NCBI RefSeq assembly: GCF_004379255.2
Contig: NC_056051.1
Location: forward strand, 25,351,267-25,415,266
DNA length: 64,000 bases
Origin: Salvia splendens
Lineage: Eukaryota > Streptophyta > Magnoliopsida > Lamiales > Lamiaceae
Direction of reading: 5' to 3'
The translations under genes and the position numbers were made by a program. Below are positions 48,530 through 59,445 of this stretch, one piece after another. Numbering within the stretch: the first letter of the stretch is position 1; every line of letters starts with the position of its first letter. The notes beneath the pieces were generated by a model. That model did no database searches and was not told the origin of the DNA. It was given only the letters and a program-made list of their open reading frames with translations.

Positions 48530-49387
48530 ACAAAAGTTGTCGATAGTCAAATTCTACTGTATATTCTCCTTCGTCACATAACTTATCGGGCAATGACTTG
48601 TATATTAGTAGGCCAGATTAGTTATTGAAATATTGTTGTCTGGTCGAAAAATAAATAAATTAATGCACAATTGAAATTAGGGTCGGGATGGAGGTGAAAC
48701 TGTTGATGGACTGGAGGTGAAGTTGATGCGGATTGCCAGACCGATTAGCGGCGTGCTTCAAAGCTTGGATGAATACTCCTCTACTCAAGTTCGACAAAAA
48801 CATTGCTTGGTTAATTTGGAATATTCGGAATAAGGATCAATTGGAATCGTGGATTAAAAGTTGGTGTCCGAGTTTCACCATCTCTACGGAGTTCTTTAAC
48901 GATGACTTGAGCGACCTCAGAAGTTGGATCGGATAGTAATGTACATTGATCTGTTTGCCTCCTGTTCCTTTGGGTTTCTGTGTTTGCTTTGTTGTTTCTT
49001 TCTCTGATTGTTTGAGTTTATTAGATAGATGCTAATTGTTGCTTCTAGTTGGTTTTGAGGATTTTTTCATATTTGTCATGAACTCATGGAGATGTTGCCT
49101 GCTGAATTTTTACTCACCTCCATTTGATATAATAACTACTCCTATAAACTTAGCATAAATTTAGATTGAATCTTAATAACGTGAAATGTTTTTTATAAGA
49201 TTCGGTCCTATTAAACATAACCTATCATACTTGTGCCTCATTTTGCCAGATATGTTTGACGAAATATTCACCGTACAAATGTGTAGTTTAATTATTTTTT
49301 AATTACGGAGTAATTAACGTTTTAATTCATAAAATTAAGAATTGAACTTAATTAGATTTGGAAAAGCATGAGACGTGGTCGACCGAA
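48530..49387. repeat. Direct tandem duplication, copy 2
   Basis: Second copy of the 47657-48513 segment. The 16-bp junction (AGCATGATGAATCTTA) between the copies is not part of the repeat. Downstream sequence (AGGTTGGGTGG) is unrelated to the sequence following copy 1. Confidence 0.92.
48733..48936 (+). pseudogene. Second copy of the unidentified Trp-rich ORF, frameshifted at its start
   Basis: 67 codons identical to copy 1 from ACFKAWMN onward except for Ile-to-Lys in copy 2. The extra base just upstream (GATGCGGATTGCC against GATGCGGTTGTC) breaks the longer upstream frame that copy 1 keeps. Whether either copy is expressed is unknown. Confidence 0.35.
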
Positions 49388-49389
49388 AT

Positions 49390-50491
49390 AGGTTGGGTGG
49401 CCGGGAATCTTGCTACGGTGTTGATGAATAATTTTGTTTTCTAACGATTATTTATTTTTAATTAATATAATCTATATATATCATGTACTAAATCTACATA
49501 CAATATAGATTTTGAGAATTTCATAAAACTTGACAAAGTAGGATCGTACCATCTCAATAGTGAAACTTGTGAGCAACTTTAAAATACTAATTGTCTTTGG
49601 ATTTCATATGAGAATATATGGAATTTATTGAGACTAGCAAAATTTAACCATTCTTCATTTAATTATGAAATTTTCTGAAGTATTGTTGAGCTGTCATAGT
49701 ACAAGATTTTTTTAGGGTAATTTACAATTGGAAATAACTGAAAATAATAATCTTAAAATTACAAATTCACCTAACTCATCAAAATCATGAAATTTTGTGA
49801 CAAACAGAAATTGCAGAAAACGCCCACTCCTTGATTTATTACTGACGGCGATGTCTCTGGGAAAAATTAAATGTTGTCACGAACAATCAACAGTGAAATC
49901 ATCGACAAAATTCTTATGACACTTAAAAATAAGTGGTTGAATATTTATGCTTCTTAAATATGTAATGAAATCATATAACTACCAAGAATAATAGAAAAAT
50001 AAAGTGACATCACTATCAAGACAGCAATAATATACTAATACAACTATATAGTATATGCATAGTAATTCATATTTTTTTTTATTCGAATCTGTATGCTACA
50101 TTCATCCAAAAATTTCAAAGAATCAAAACAAGAATGCTTCCTCACATGTTAAACATAGGACCAGCCAATCAGTGCTAAATTAGTAGTAGTTTCAATTATT
50201 TTTTATAACAATTTAATAATCCATGTAGCATTTAATGTTAATTATCACCTAAACTATAAGGGGATTAAGGAATAAACAACATGCATAATGATTGACGAGT
50301 GAAAATTCACGTGCCCACTTATGGAAAAACCCAAACATTTTATCAGAGTTTGCACTATCAACAGCATTATAAAATAGGGTTTTTTTTTTAGGATTTTGTG
50401 ACAAAAAGTTCTTGAAAAGTTTTGTTTAGAAAATTGCAGGGGTTGTTTGGTTGACTCTGAAAACTGTAAAAGGGGGTGGTGTGTGTGTGTG

Positions 50492-50528
<37 letters not shown>

Positions 50529-51279
50529 AAATATATGGAATGGAGAGAGATATACATGAGGCTGTGGACATATTTATAAGGTTGAAACCTTTTTAAGTAT
50601 GTACCTTAAATTTGTTTCTCTCTTGGTGTCTTCTAATGTAATTTTTGGCCATTTTGTTACAGAACATTAAATCTCAAGAATGTCTTTTACTTAATTCTAT
50701 TTTACACTCTAGCTCTTAGCCTCATTCCCTAATTTGCCATTTTCTTCTTGCCCACATTTGAACTATATTTATTTTTTGCACTAAAAAAATTGCAATTCTG
50801 AAGAAAATTTAATTACTTGATTTGGCAATGGGACAGCTGCCGTATTACTCTGGACTGATATACAATTTGGACGAAACATGTACTGAATTAGCAATCAAAT
50901 TTAAAACAATATACTAGTATATTATAGGCACTTAATTTGGATGATCATTATAATTGGTAGCATTATAAACTAAAATCAAATCAACAAGTTGGAAATAAAG
51001 GAAATGAATTGACAAATTAAGTACAATCTTGAACACTCTCAATACTCAAAAAGAAGTTCTTGAAATCAAATTAATATGTACTACTACTATACATAGGATG
51101 ATGATAAATTCGACTTAATTTCTGGGTAATAGTATATAATAAAAGAACCATATCATTATTGTAATAATTTGACATAAATATATGTACTGATACACAATGT
51201 GATTTTTATTTTTATGTGCTTTGTAAGTTGCCACAAAATGAAGAGAATTTACTCAAATACCTCAAATCTAATTTAGGCC
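49390..51279. other. Intergenic region with microsatellite, no gene seen
   Basis: AT-rich. The strongest feature is the (GT)n(CT)n(CA)n compound microsatellite at 50478-50529, which is nearly self-complementary (GT arm against CA arm). 49730-49830 resembles fragments at 60790-60910 ('aaaatcatgaaattt'), a degraded repeat family. Confidence 0.5.
50478..50529. repeat. Compound (GT)n(CT)n(CA)n microsatellite
   Basis: A GT run, a CT run and a CA run follow one another without interruption. The GT and CA arms can pair, forming a hairpin with a CT loop. Confidence 0.9.
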
Positions 51280-51751
51280 TAGTAAGCTGGGCCATTAATT
51301 TCACTGGTCAGATATAATTATTTATGTTTTGGGCTTTCCTTTTAAGGCCCGATGAGATTAATATCGATAGCCCATTATCATCTACTTAGTCAATTTAAGA
51401 AAATTGTACTATTCCATACGGTTGAAGATAAAATGCAAATAAAATAAATGTTAAATCTCAATTCAAACATTTATTAGCTAGACTTGAATTTCTTCCCCAA
51501 AAGTCGGTATATCTTTCTAGCATATACCAACTAGGTCAAAGATTACATGTCTCAATATTTAACCACACAACATGAATAACTAAAGATAAAGACTTTAGAT
51601 ATACATGTATTCCACTCTCATTTCTTTGGCTAATTATTGTCCCTCTTAAGGATCCAATTAGATGAAATGAAATTGATCATGTATAACAAACTTGGAAAAA
51701 AATTGATGGTAAGACATAATTTTTTATAAAGACCATGATTCTTTTTTAATC

Positions 51752-52045
51752 TCATGGTGATTTTGGAGAAGAAGAATTGTGAGCAATTTTGAAGCCCCAA
51801 ATATCAGAATCCCACACATCTCCATAGAGAGATTCATAAGCATTATCTTTAGCTTCCCAAAATGGAAACCAACAACTAGCCCATTCCATTTCCTCATCCA
51901 CCCCACTCCACCGCAGCGCCACCACTTCCACCTCCTCCTCCGCCACCTCTTCCGCCTTTGTCACATCTAATTTTGCCACTTTCTTGATTGTTGAGGCCTC
52001 ATTTGTGACATTTCCTCTTCCCCTTTTACCACTTCTACTATCCAT
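51752..52045 (-). CDS. Small Trp/acidic plant protein, family unknown
   Basis: An intronless 97-aa frame starting MDSRSGKRGRGNVTNEAST. It has a basic start, an acidic Glu/Val run (AEEVAEEEVEVV), and a distinctive C-terminal half rich in Trp and acidic residues (EEMEWASCWFPFWEAKDNAY and YGDVWDSDIWGFK). No signal peptide or membrane segment. The preserved C-terminus in the duplicate (copy B) despite frameshift nearby suggests it was a real protein before duplication. An (AT)n tract at 52085-52114, 40 bp upstream of the ATG, may hold the TATA box. I do not recognise the family and assign no function. Confidence 0.55.
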   Translation of the reverse strand: MDSRSGKRGRGNVTNEASTIKKVAKLDVTKAEEVAEEEVEVVALRWSGVDEEMEWASCWFPFWEAKDNAYESLYGDVWDSDIWGFKIAHNSSSPKSP

Positions 52046-52082
52046 TGATTATTTGATAATTTTGATTTGAAGATATCTCTCT

Positions 52083-52084
<2 letters not shown>

Positions 52085-52114
<30 letters not shown>
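52085..52114. repeat. (AT)n microsatellite upstream of the small gene
   Basis: About 15 AT units immediately upstream of the leftward small gene, in the place where its TATA box would be expected. Copy B has only a short 'tatatatat' there (58904-58912). Confidence 0.85.
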
Positions 52115-52118
<4 letters not shown>

Positions 52119-52740
52119 TGGTGGTGAAGTCATCTTTACAATTTTGGGCTTTGACAAGAATATGTTTATTTGGAGCCTAAAACACTACTTTCACTACATT
52201 ATGCAATGAATCTTGGGACCAAAATATTTTAGTTGACAAGAAAAAGAGGTCATATTTAGAGACCTTCATAGAGATGAATTGCATATGCTTTAGAAGTCAG
52301 ATTCTGATAGTGGATTCAAAGGGATAACTTACTATTTTTAGAAATAATGTGGATATGGATGTGATGTTTCTTGACATTCAAGTAGGTATTTTTTTATCCA
52401 ATTTGGTTTTTAGGCGGCCACCGACCACTTCATGATGACTTTTTGGATGTGAGAAGAACTATTTTCAAAGTTTGATTTCATTTTATAATTTGTAACTTTT
52501 CATTATAATTGGTGTGCGTCTAGGAAACGTAACTTATAGGGTCGAATAATGAAGAATGGAAGTGAGCCGAAGAATGGACGCGCGAACCACATTCCCGAAA
52601 GAATGGGTGGAGCTGTCATGACTCATGTCGCAAGATCGACGAAAACTTTAAATAACGAATTTGATGAAGTCTTTTGGCCCTACATTGGTCGTCGGGGGAT
52701 CGATGCCCCCAATCGCATCTTGATCTGTCATTAGTATTCG

Positions 52741-53383
52741 TCCCTTCAAAATTATGTATTGGGACAATTTATCGTTATGTGCCTTATATGCTTTATCACA
52801 ATTCATAATCAACTTAATTAGCTATATATGCCATTTGTAATCGTCCCCTCTCTTGATATTTTCAGAATATGCGTTTGACTATTAAGAAATTGTTGATCCA
52901 TGCAACCGATGTCTTCCTATCATAGAAACTGATGTTGACTACTAAAAAATTCTAATTCATTTAGAATATGTTTGAAAGATTATATTTCACAATTAAATGG
53001 AATATATATTATGTTTGGTTCATGAGATTGAATCTAATAGCTTAATCATGATTAAATAAATAATCATATGATAATGAGTCATGTCAACATGCTCGAAACA
53101 GACACATAGTAGTATGTCTTTACAATGTTTGGAGCATGTGTTTTTGATCATTTGTATTCTTTATGGGGCATTCTTTATAAAATGATTTCCTAGAGAATTT
53201 CTATTAAGAAAGTGTCTATGACAACCATAATAGTCATAAAACTTCCACGTATTTAAAACCTGTTGCATACACATCATTTTATATTTAGTTGGAAATGAAG
53301 CGAATGGTATAAGTATGAAATTTTCTATCTTTCGTAATTTAATTTTTTATATTTCGAAAAGTGTGGGAGTACCAAAATTTAAT
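52741..53383. other. Spacer between duplicated segments, no gene seen
   Basis: AT-rich, no ORF or repeat recognised apart from the left border of the long inverted-repeat element that follows. Confidence 0.45.
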
Positions 53384-53794
53384 AGGGATATTGGTCTTTA
53401 AAACCATAAACTTTACCTAAAATTTGGTATTTTCTATATACTTTGAAATTGGTCTATAATATCTCAAACTTTGCATTTTGTTTGGTATTTCCCAAACTCA
53501 CTCAACTAAGATATATTCATCAAAATCTTATTTTACGTAGGCAACCGTGATACGTTTTATGATATTTTTAATCACTTTTTAAGTTCATAACATGTAGGAT
53601 AAAAAGTCACGTTGATTTAATTGTGCCAAGTATGATACAAAAAAGTCTCGTAAGTTAGTCAAATATAGTATAATAAACATGCCGTGTGAAATACCAAACA
53701 AAGTGCAAAGTTTGTGATATTATATACCAATTTCAAAGTTGGTGGGAAATACCAAATTTTAAGTAAACTTTTTGGTTTTATGGACTAATTTCCT
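53384..53794. mobile_element. Long-TIR MITE (foldback-like), 411 bp
   Basis: The first and last ~110 bp are inverted, degenerate copies of each other. The left reads AGGGATATTGGTC...AAAACCATAAACTTTACC and the right, inverted, reads AGGAAATTAGTCCATAAAACC. AATTTAAT directly flanks both sides (53376-53383 and 53795-53802). Long inverted repeats with an 8-9 bp duplication suit a non-autonomous Mutator-like element, although hAT is not excluded. The transcript of the whole element would fold into a long hairpin and could feed small RNAs. Confidence 0.75.
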
Positions 53795-54119
53795 AATTTA
53801 ATAATATTGTTTTCTGGGCCGCATAATATCAATTCTATTGGCTTACTTACATGGACCAGTTAAGTTATGGGTCTGTCTTCATATTAAAAGCCCATTAAAA
53901 TCCTCTTACCATATTTAATTTACTTCTATTTAAGAAAATTGTATTTCATATGGTTGGGGATAACATAGCACCAGTTCTTTAAAACAAAAAAAATAAAAAA
54001 AAATTATTGCAGGTAGCCCAAAGTTTAGGAGTGACACATATCGACTTAACATTAACAATAAATTAAAAGCGATATCTCAATTCAAACAATTCATTAGCTA
54101 GACTTGAATATTTACCTTA

Positions 54120-56051
54120 GAGCATCTCCAATGGCGGCGAGCGGACAGGCCAGCGCCGTCCAATGGCGGCGAGCGGACAGGCTAGCCGATTCCCAGCGCT
54201 GACCGGTCCGCTCGCCGAACCATTGGAACCAGCGAGCTCCATTTCGGCGAAAAAATCGGCGACCCGACGCCGATTTTCGGGAGCTGGTCGATCCGCTCGC
54301 CGATCGGCTGGCCGCCATTGCTGGCTCCCGATCGGCCAGCTCAATTTTTTTTATTTTTCGAAACACTATATATACGCGATTTTCACGTCATTTTCATTCG
54401 CACCACTTGTTTTAACGAGTTTTCTCTCCATCTTAATTTCTGTATAAGAGCAACAACGTGAAATGAGTAACGCGGGTGGTAGTAGTGGTGGTAGTGGTGG
54501 TGATGCTGAGGAGTACGAACGGCAAATGAACGAAGAGTTGGAGGTCCGCGAGATAAACCGGTTGATACAAAGGGCCTTGCAGCCGGCGGTACCTCGACCT
54601 CCACCCGTTGTCCACCGACGAGCAGTGATTGATCGGGATCACGTAGCTGCAAATCAGCGGCTATATGAAGACTACTTTGCGGAGGAGCCGCGGTTTGGGC
54701 GCCTCTTTTCAGGCGGCGTTTTAGGATGCGTAGGGCAGTGTTTATGCGTATCGTTGATACTTTGGAGCGTCAATATTTGTGTTTCCGATTCAGGTACGAT
54801 GTGGCTGGCAGACCCGGCCACACACCTATACAAAAGTGCACTGCGGCAATCAGACAGTTGGCCTACCGAGGCGCGGCAGACATGTGGGACGAGTACCTCC
54901 ACATTGGTGAGACGACAACCCTGGATTGTCTGAAATATTTCTGTCAGGGCGTCATTGAAATATTCCGTGATCAATACCTTCGAAGCCCTACCTCTGAAGA
55001 GTGTCAGGATCTGATGCATATGCACGAGGAGAAGCATGGGTTCCTCGGGATGTTGGGCAGCAGAGATTGTATGCATTGGGAGTGGAAGAACTGCCCCGCT
55101 GCCTGAACACGACCAGCTACAAGGGAAAGAATCTCACGATGATCCTCGAGGCCGTAGCTGATTACCGGCTGTGGATTTGGCATGCATATTTTGGGGTAGC
55201 CGGGTCGAACAACGACCTCAACGTCCTCAACTCGTCGCCCCTTTTCAACGAGCAGTGACAGGGTGTCGGTCAGGCCATCAGTTTTATCGCCAACGGGAAC
55301 CAGCATGATTTGGGCTATTACTTGACGGATGGGATATACCCTAGGTGGCCCGTCTTTGTGAAGACGATCAGATGCGAGGAAGACCTACTTTGCAGAACGG
55401 CAGGAGTCGGCGCGCAAGGACGTGGAGTTCGCATTTGGTGTGCTCCAGTCTCGATGGGCGGCAATTAGAGGTCAAACGCGTTTGTGGCATGTCGACTGCA
55501 TTGCTGATATAATGTACGCTTGTATTATCCTGCACAACATGATTGTCGAAGATGAAGGTGTACAACTAACTAGTTGGGCCAATGACGATGCTAATGAAGC
55601 CGGCCCAAGCCACGGCGTGGCCGCCCCCAACGTACGAAAGGGGTACCTCACGACGAAGTTGGCCGCCTCAAGGCACATGCCGACATGCGCCAATTGGATG
55701 CTCATATTCGACTCCAAAAGGATTTAATTGAAAAGTTGTGGGCGCGGAGAAAAGCACGTCGTTAGATTTTTTTTAATTTATGTAATTTTTTTTAATTAAT
55801 ATACTTTTTTTAATTTAAATATTGTTATTAAATTTTCCCGTATCTGTGTCGTAAATTTAATTCCGTATTTTGTGTGATTGTTAATTATTTATTTTTTATA
55901 ATTTTGTTTATTGTGGCTAGCCTATTACTAGCCTGTTGCTTCTCCAGTTGCTTGTACTGATGATGTGGCAGGAGGAGTTTTTAGTGCTGATGATGTGGCA
56001 GGAGGAGTTTGTGGCTAGCCTATGGCTGACCTATTACCATTGGAGATGCTC
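54120..56051 (+). mobile_element. PIF/Harbinger element with broken transposase gene, 1,932 bp
   Basis: GAGCATCTCCAATGG begins the element and is exactly inverted at its end (56037-56051), a perfect 15-bp terminal repeat. TTA precedes it and GTA follows, a 3-bp duplication with one mismatch. It carries the transposase relic and, close to the right end, a short tandem repeat (GATGATGTGGCAGGAGGAGT at 55960 and 55988). It belongs to a different family from the element at 15288, whose ends read CCATCCACTACGC. Confidence 0.85.
54463..55765 (+). pseudogene. PIF/Harbinger transposase relic
   Basis: The protein can be followed in pieces. The start is MSNAGGSSGGSGGDAEEYER, followed by a region ending LYEDYFAEEPRFGRLF (to about 54708). 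A frameshift leads to RAVFMRIVDTLE...CLKYFCQGVIEIFRD and on to GSRDCMHWEWKNCPAA, which holds the first catalytic Asp, then a stop at 55104. The next block has YKGKNLTMILEAVADY...GSNNDLNVLNSSPLF (second Asp) and a stop at 55256. Another frameshift near 55380 leads to KDVEFAFGVLQSRW (the Glu) and IILHNMIVEDEG. All three DDE positions can be recognised, but at least two stops and two frameshifts make it inactive. Homologues are the plant 'ALP1-like' proteins. Confidence 0.88.
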
Positions 56052-57942
56052 GTAGCAAAAATACCGAAAACTGAATATCCGAATCGAACCAAACTGAAAT
56101 TTTGAAATTCGGTTTGGTTTTTTCAGTTTTTCGGTTCGGTTTTCAAATTACAAAAATTTTGATTTTTCGGTTCGGTTTGGACAAAAAAAATCAAAAAACC
56201 GAATTATATTTAATATAATATATTTAAATATTATATATATATATATGTATATATATACTACTTAAAGCTCTAACCCTAATGAATTCCGCCTCCATTCCTA
56301 ATCTGACTATTTCCGCCTCCATTCTCAATCTCTCAGCCTCCAGCCGTGCTCCAGCCATCCACGCCGCCTCCGCCCTCCAGCAGTGCAGCCGTCTACGCCG
56401 CCTCCACCCTCCAGCAGTGCAGTCTATTTTCTTCACAACTCTCAAATTAGTGTTCAAAATCAAAATACTTCGAAAGTTCTTGTGTTTATGCATTAATGTG
56501 TATTAGGGTTATTCTTCACATGATTAGTATTTGGATCTATTCGTTTAGGAACCATAAATAATTGAAGAATCCACAAACATCTTGTGATATAAGAAGATAA
56601 GACACATAAAGTTCGGTATTTAAGAATGAGTATTGCAAGTATGGAGTTTTAATTAAATAAGCAAGTATTGAAGCTGAATTCATATGCTTAAATTAAATTT
56701 TATCATATTTAAAAATTGTATTCCTCACATTCCAGATCTGTCGTCCCAGATTCAAAAAAATCTGTTAATTTTCTTATAGATTCATAAATACTATATTTCA
56801 TTATTAATAAGTTATGGGATTATTTTATATTTCAGGTTTAACAAAGCTCATTCAAAGCTTATGAGAAAATCTATGGGCAAAAGATATGGCCAAAGCTCAT
56901 CCCTTGGAAGTATTGAAGACTTGGAATGAATTTACATTGTTATGTTCTAGATTAATTAGGTGTCATGAAACTCTATTTTTTATGTTTTGGCCTAAATATT
57001 TATTTTTGTTGTTTGATGGATGTAATTATGTTATGGTTTTATGATTTCTAGTGTTAATTTTCAGTTTTAAGTTTTTAAGCTTTTTAAAATCACATATAAT
57101 TTTCGGTTTCGGTTCGGTTTGGACAAAAAATCGAACCGAAACCCGAATGCACACCCCTATATTTACCCCAAAAGATGGTATACCTTAGCATATACCAACA
57201 AGGTTAAAAACCAACATAAAATAGAAAACACAAACTTCCATAGCTACAGAAAATAGGTTCAAACACAAAAACAATCGCTGAGCTTTCGGCAAAGAAGTTC
57301 ACGGCGTGGGTAAAACGACTGAAAAGTAAAATGATTGTATTTTTGCCCCCGTGAGGAAGGTGTTACACCACAAACTAAGCTAAACCGAATCCAATATGCC
57401 CAGAGTTATCCCATTAATGCCAAGTGCGTGTGTGAAGTTAGATAAAACTCAAGTGAAACTAAGGAGTATGATGGAGCTCGTGTCGACCTCTTCTCTTCGA
57501 GATAGTTGTCCCTTTTATAGTTGAGGCTCAGATCCCTAGAGCACTTGTTCTTCATTATTTGTCATTTTTGCCCTCCGAAAAAGGATCTTTTAAAATTTGC
57601 TCATTGTTCACTTTTTGCTTCCTGACAGCGTTTTCATTATTTCCTCGGTCAGGTAAATTGCTGGCGCTTTTTTACTTCACTTTCCCCATTTTCGTCTGCC
57701 TGGTTGATTTGCATGCATTTCCTGGGTCTGACAGATATTTCACGCACCTGAACTTACAAACCCTTATTAGTTCACTGAAATCACAGAATTTAACCCCATA
57801 ACCAATGCATGAGATGAGCCTTATTAGTATACCTTTGCATATACCAACTAGGTCAAAGATTACATGTCTCAATATTTAACCACACAACATGAAATAATTA
57901 AAGATAAAGACATTAGATATACATATATTCCTCTCTCATTTC

Positions 57943-58567
57943 TAGGGATGTCAATGTAGCCCGTAACCCGTGGTCTGGCCCGAATAGCCCGCCAAATTTA
58001 TAGGGTCAGGGCTGGAAATTTATAGCCCGATAAAAATCAAAATCCGATTAGCCCGCACCCGATTAACACGCAACCCGTTAGGGCCAGACCCGAAAACCCG
58101 ATGGGCTGGCCAGAAAACCCGATAAAATTTCTATTATTCTATTTTTTTACTCCTAATTCTACACTTCATTGATTAATTTTGACTAAAAAATAACTTTTAA
58201 TTTTATATTAAATATACAAATTGTATATTGAATTTTTATTAATATAATAATTGATAAATAAATTAAAAACTTCAAATTCACAAAAAAAATATTTAAATTT
58301 CTAAAACACGCATTAAATTCCACAAAATATCTCAAATATTAATATTTGATCATGTTTATGATTGAGTTTAAGCATATATCTCAAGTATATCATAATTAAA
58401 TGTTTTACATTGTATGAATATTAGTAATTTTAATCATTATTTATTGGATTGATCGCATGTTAATATTATCGGTAGCAACCTGATCAACCCGCTGGGCTAG
58501 CCCGAAACTCGAGCTTTTAGGGCTAGGGTTTAACTTTTATAACCCGAAAGGAATCACAACCCGATTC
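57943..58567. mobile_element. hAT-like element with GCCCG-rich ends, right end truncated
   Basis: Starts TAGGGATGTCAATG, then dense 'gcccg', 'aacccg' motifs; the right part has the same motifs (GGGCTAGCCCGAAAC, AACCCGATTC). Copy A shows what it replaced (51631-51720), so it is an insertion with an adjoining deletion. The right end lacks the expected CATCCCTA terminus. A/T-rich centre, no ORF. Confidence 0.6.
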
Positions 58568-58598
58568 TTTTTATAAAGACCATGATTCTTTTTTAATC

Positions 58599-58861
58599 TC
58601 ATGGTGATTTTGGAGAAGAAGAATTGTGAGCAATTTTGAAGCCCCAAATATCAGAATCCCACACATCTCCATAGATAGATTCATAAGCATTTTCTTTAGC
58701 TTCCCAAAATGGAAACCAACAACTAGCCCATTCCATTTGCTCATCCAATCCACTCCACACCTCCACCGCCACCTCCAACGCTCCAATTTCGCCACTTTCT
58801 TGGTTGTTGAGGCCTCTTTTGTGACATTGGCTCTTCCCCCTTTACCACATCTACCGTCCAT
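58599..58861 (-). pseudogene. Frameshifted duplicate of the small Trp/acidic gene
   Basis: It starts MDGRCGKGGRANVTKEAST, similar to the intact gene at 51752-52045, but a deletion just after KVAKL removes most of the acidic run and shifts the frame. The C-terminal half is still fully readable in the other frame (EQMEWASCWFPFWEAKENAY, then YGDVWDSDIWGFK and SPKSP before a stop). The near-perfect C-terminus indicates that duplication and inactivation are recent. Confidence 0.75.
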
Positions 58862-59075
58862 TGATAATCGATTATTTGAGTTGAAGTTATCTATCACTCT
58901 GTCTATATATATGTGTGTCGGTGATGACATTTTTGCAATTTTAAACTCTTGACAATAATACGTTCATTTGGAACCTAAAACACTACTTTCACTACATTAT
59001 GCAATGAATCTTAGGACCAAATATTTTATGAATATAATATCATTGCACACCAAAAATATTTCCAAAGTATGAGAT

Positions 59076-59169
59076 TTTTTTTAAATTAACTCCTATAAAA
59101 GGGAGGAATACAACGGATGTCAAGAGGGCTCGAACTCGGCACCTCATGCAATAATGTCTAAGCTCTTTG
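59076..59169 (-). mobile_element. 5'-truncated tRNA-type SINE with 18-bp target duplication
   Basis: ATTTCCAAAGTATGAGAT occurs exactly at 59058-59075 and again at 59170-59187. On the minus strand the 94-bp insert reads from AAGAGCTTAGAC through GAGTTCGAGCCC, which fits the Pol III box B consensus GGTTCGANNCC, to a terminal A run. Box A is absent, so the 5' part was lost during retrotransposition. It lies inside duplicated copy B only. Confidence 0.8.
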
Positions 59170-59250
59170 ATTTCCAAAGTATGAGATTAGAAAAATATTA
59201 TTTTCTAGGTTTATACTTTATACCATACATGATTGACGTATTGTTCAATA

Positions 59251-59445
59251 CTCTCCGTCCGCCATTAATTGGTTCAGTTTGACTCGACTCGAGTTTTAAG
59301 AAATAATTGAAATTAGGTTAAATAAGTACTAAAATGCATGTTAGATGAAGTTAACTAGTGGAATACTAAAAGTAGAAAAAAGTATTAATAATTATTCGTG
59401 AAAAGACGGAAATGACAAATTGAGCTAATTAATGACGGAGGGGAG
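59251..59445. mobile_element. Stowaway-type MITE, degenerate
   Basis: CTCTCCGTCCGCCATTAATT at the left and, inverted at the right, CTCCCCTCCGTCATTAATT; TA precedes the left end. It sits about 60 bp from the SINE, in an insertion present only in duplicated copy B. Confidence 0.75.

Larger units (their letters stand above)
51280..52740. repeat. Segmental duplication, copy A
   Basis: Blocks from here recur in order in 53810-60200: 'aagaaaattgta' (51398/53931), 'gctagacttgaat' (51478/54097), 'ggtcaaagattacatgtctc' (51534/57852), the small gene (51752-52045/58599-58861), 'cctaaaacactactttcac' (52176/58974) and 'ggatatggat' (52352/59841). Copy A is compact and is probably the ancestral arrangement. 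Confidence 0.85.
54117..57159. mobile_element. hAT-like element interrupted by a Harbinger element
   Basis: The host sequence TATTTACC (54109-54116) is repeated at 57160-57167, an 8-bp duplication, and copy A shows the uninterrupted site ('gaatttcttccccaaaag'). The right end reads ...GAATGCACACCCCTA, i.e. TAGGGGTGTGCATTC inverted, with CGGTT-rich subterminal repeats as in the element at 10359. The matching CGGTT-rich left part begins at 56055, directly after the Harbinger, so the Harbinger inserted at or replaced the extreme left terminus. The interior (56279-56940) has no transposase; a Ser/Ala-rich ORF at 56279 and exon-like pieces could be captured host DNA. Confidence 0.65.

Noticed and set aside
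57210..57825. Insert between 30-bp direct repeats, considered as a solo LTR
   Set aside because: The flanking repeats are far longer than an LTR-element duplication and no LTR ends are visible, so its nature stays open.
59076..59169. tRNA-like GTTCGA box suggesting a tRNA gene
   Set aside because: No cloverleaf or box A; the A tail and 18-bp direct repeats show it is a SINE fragment.
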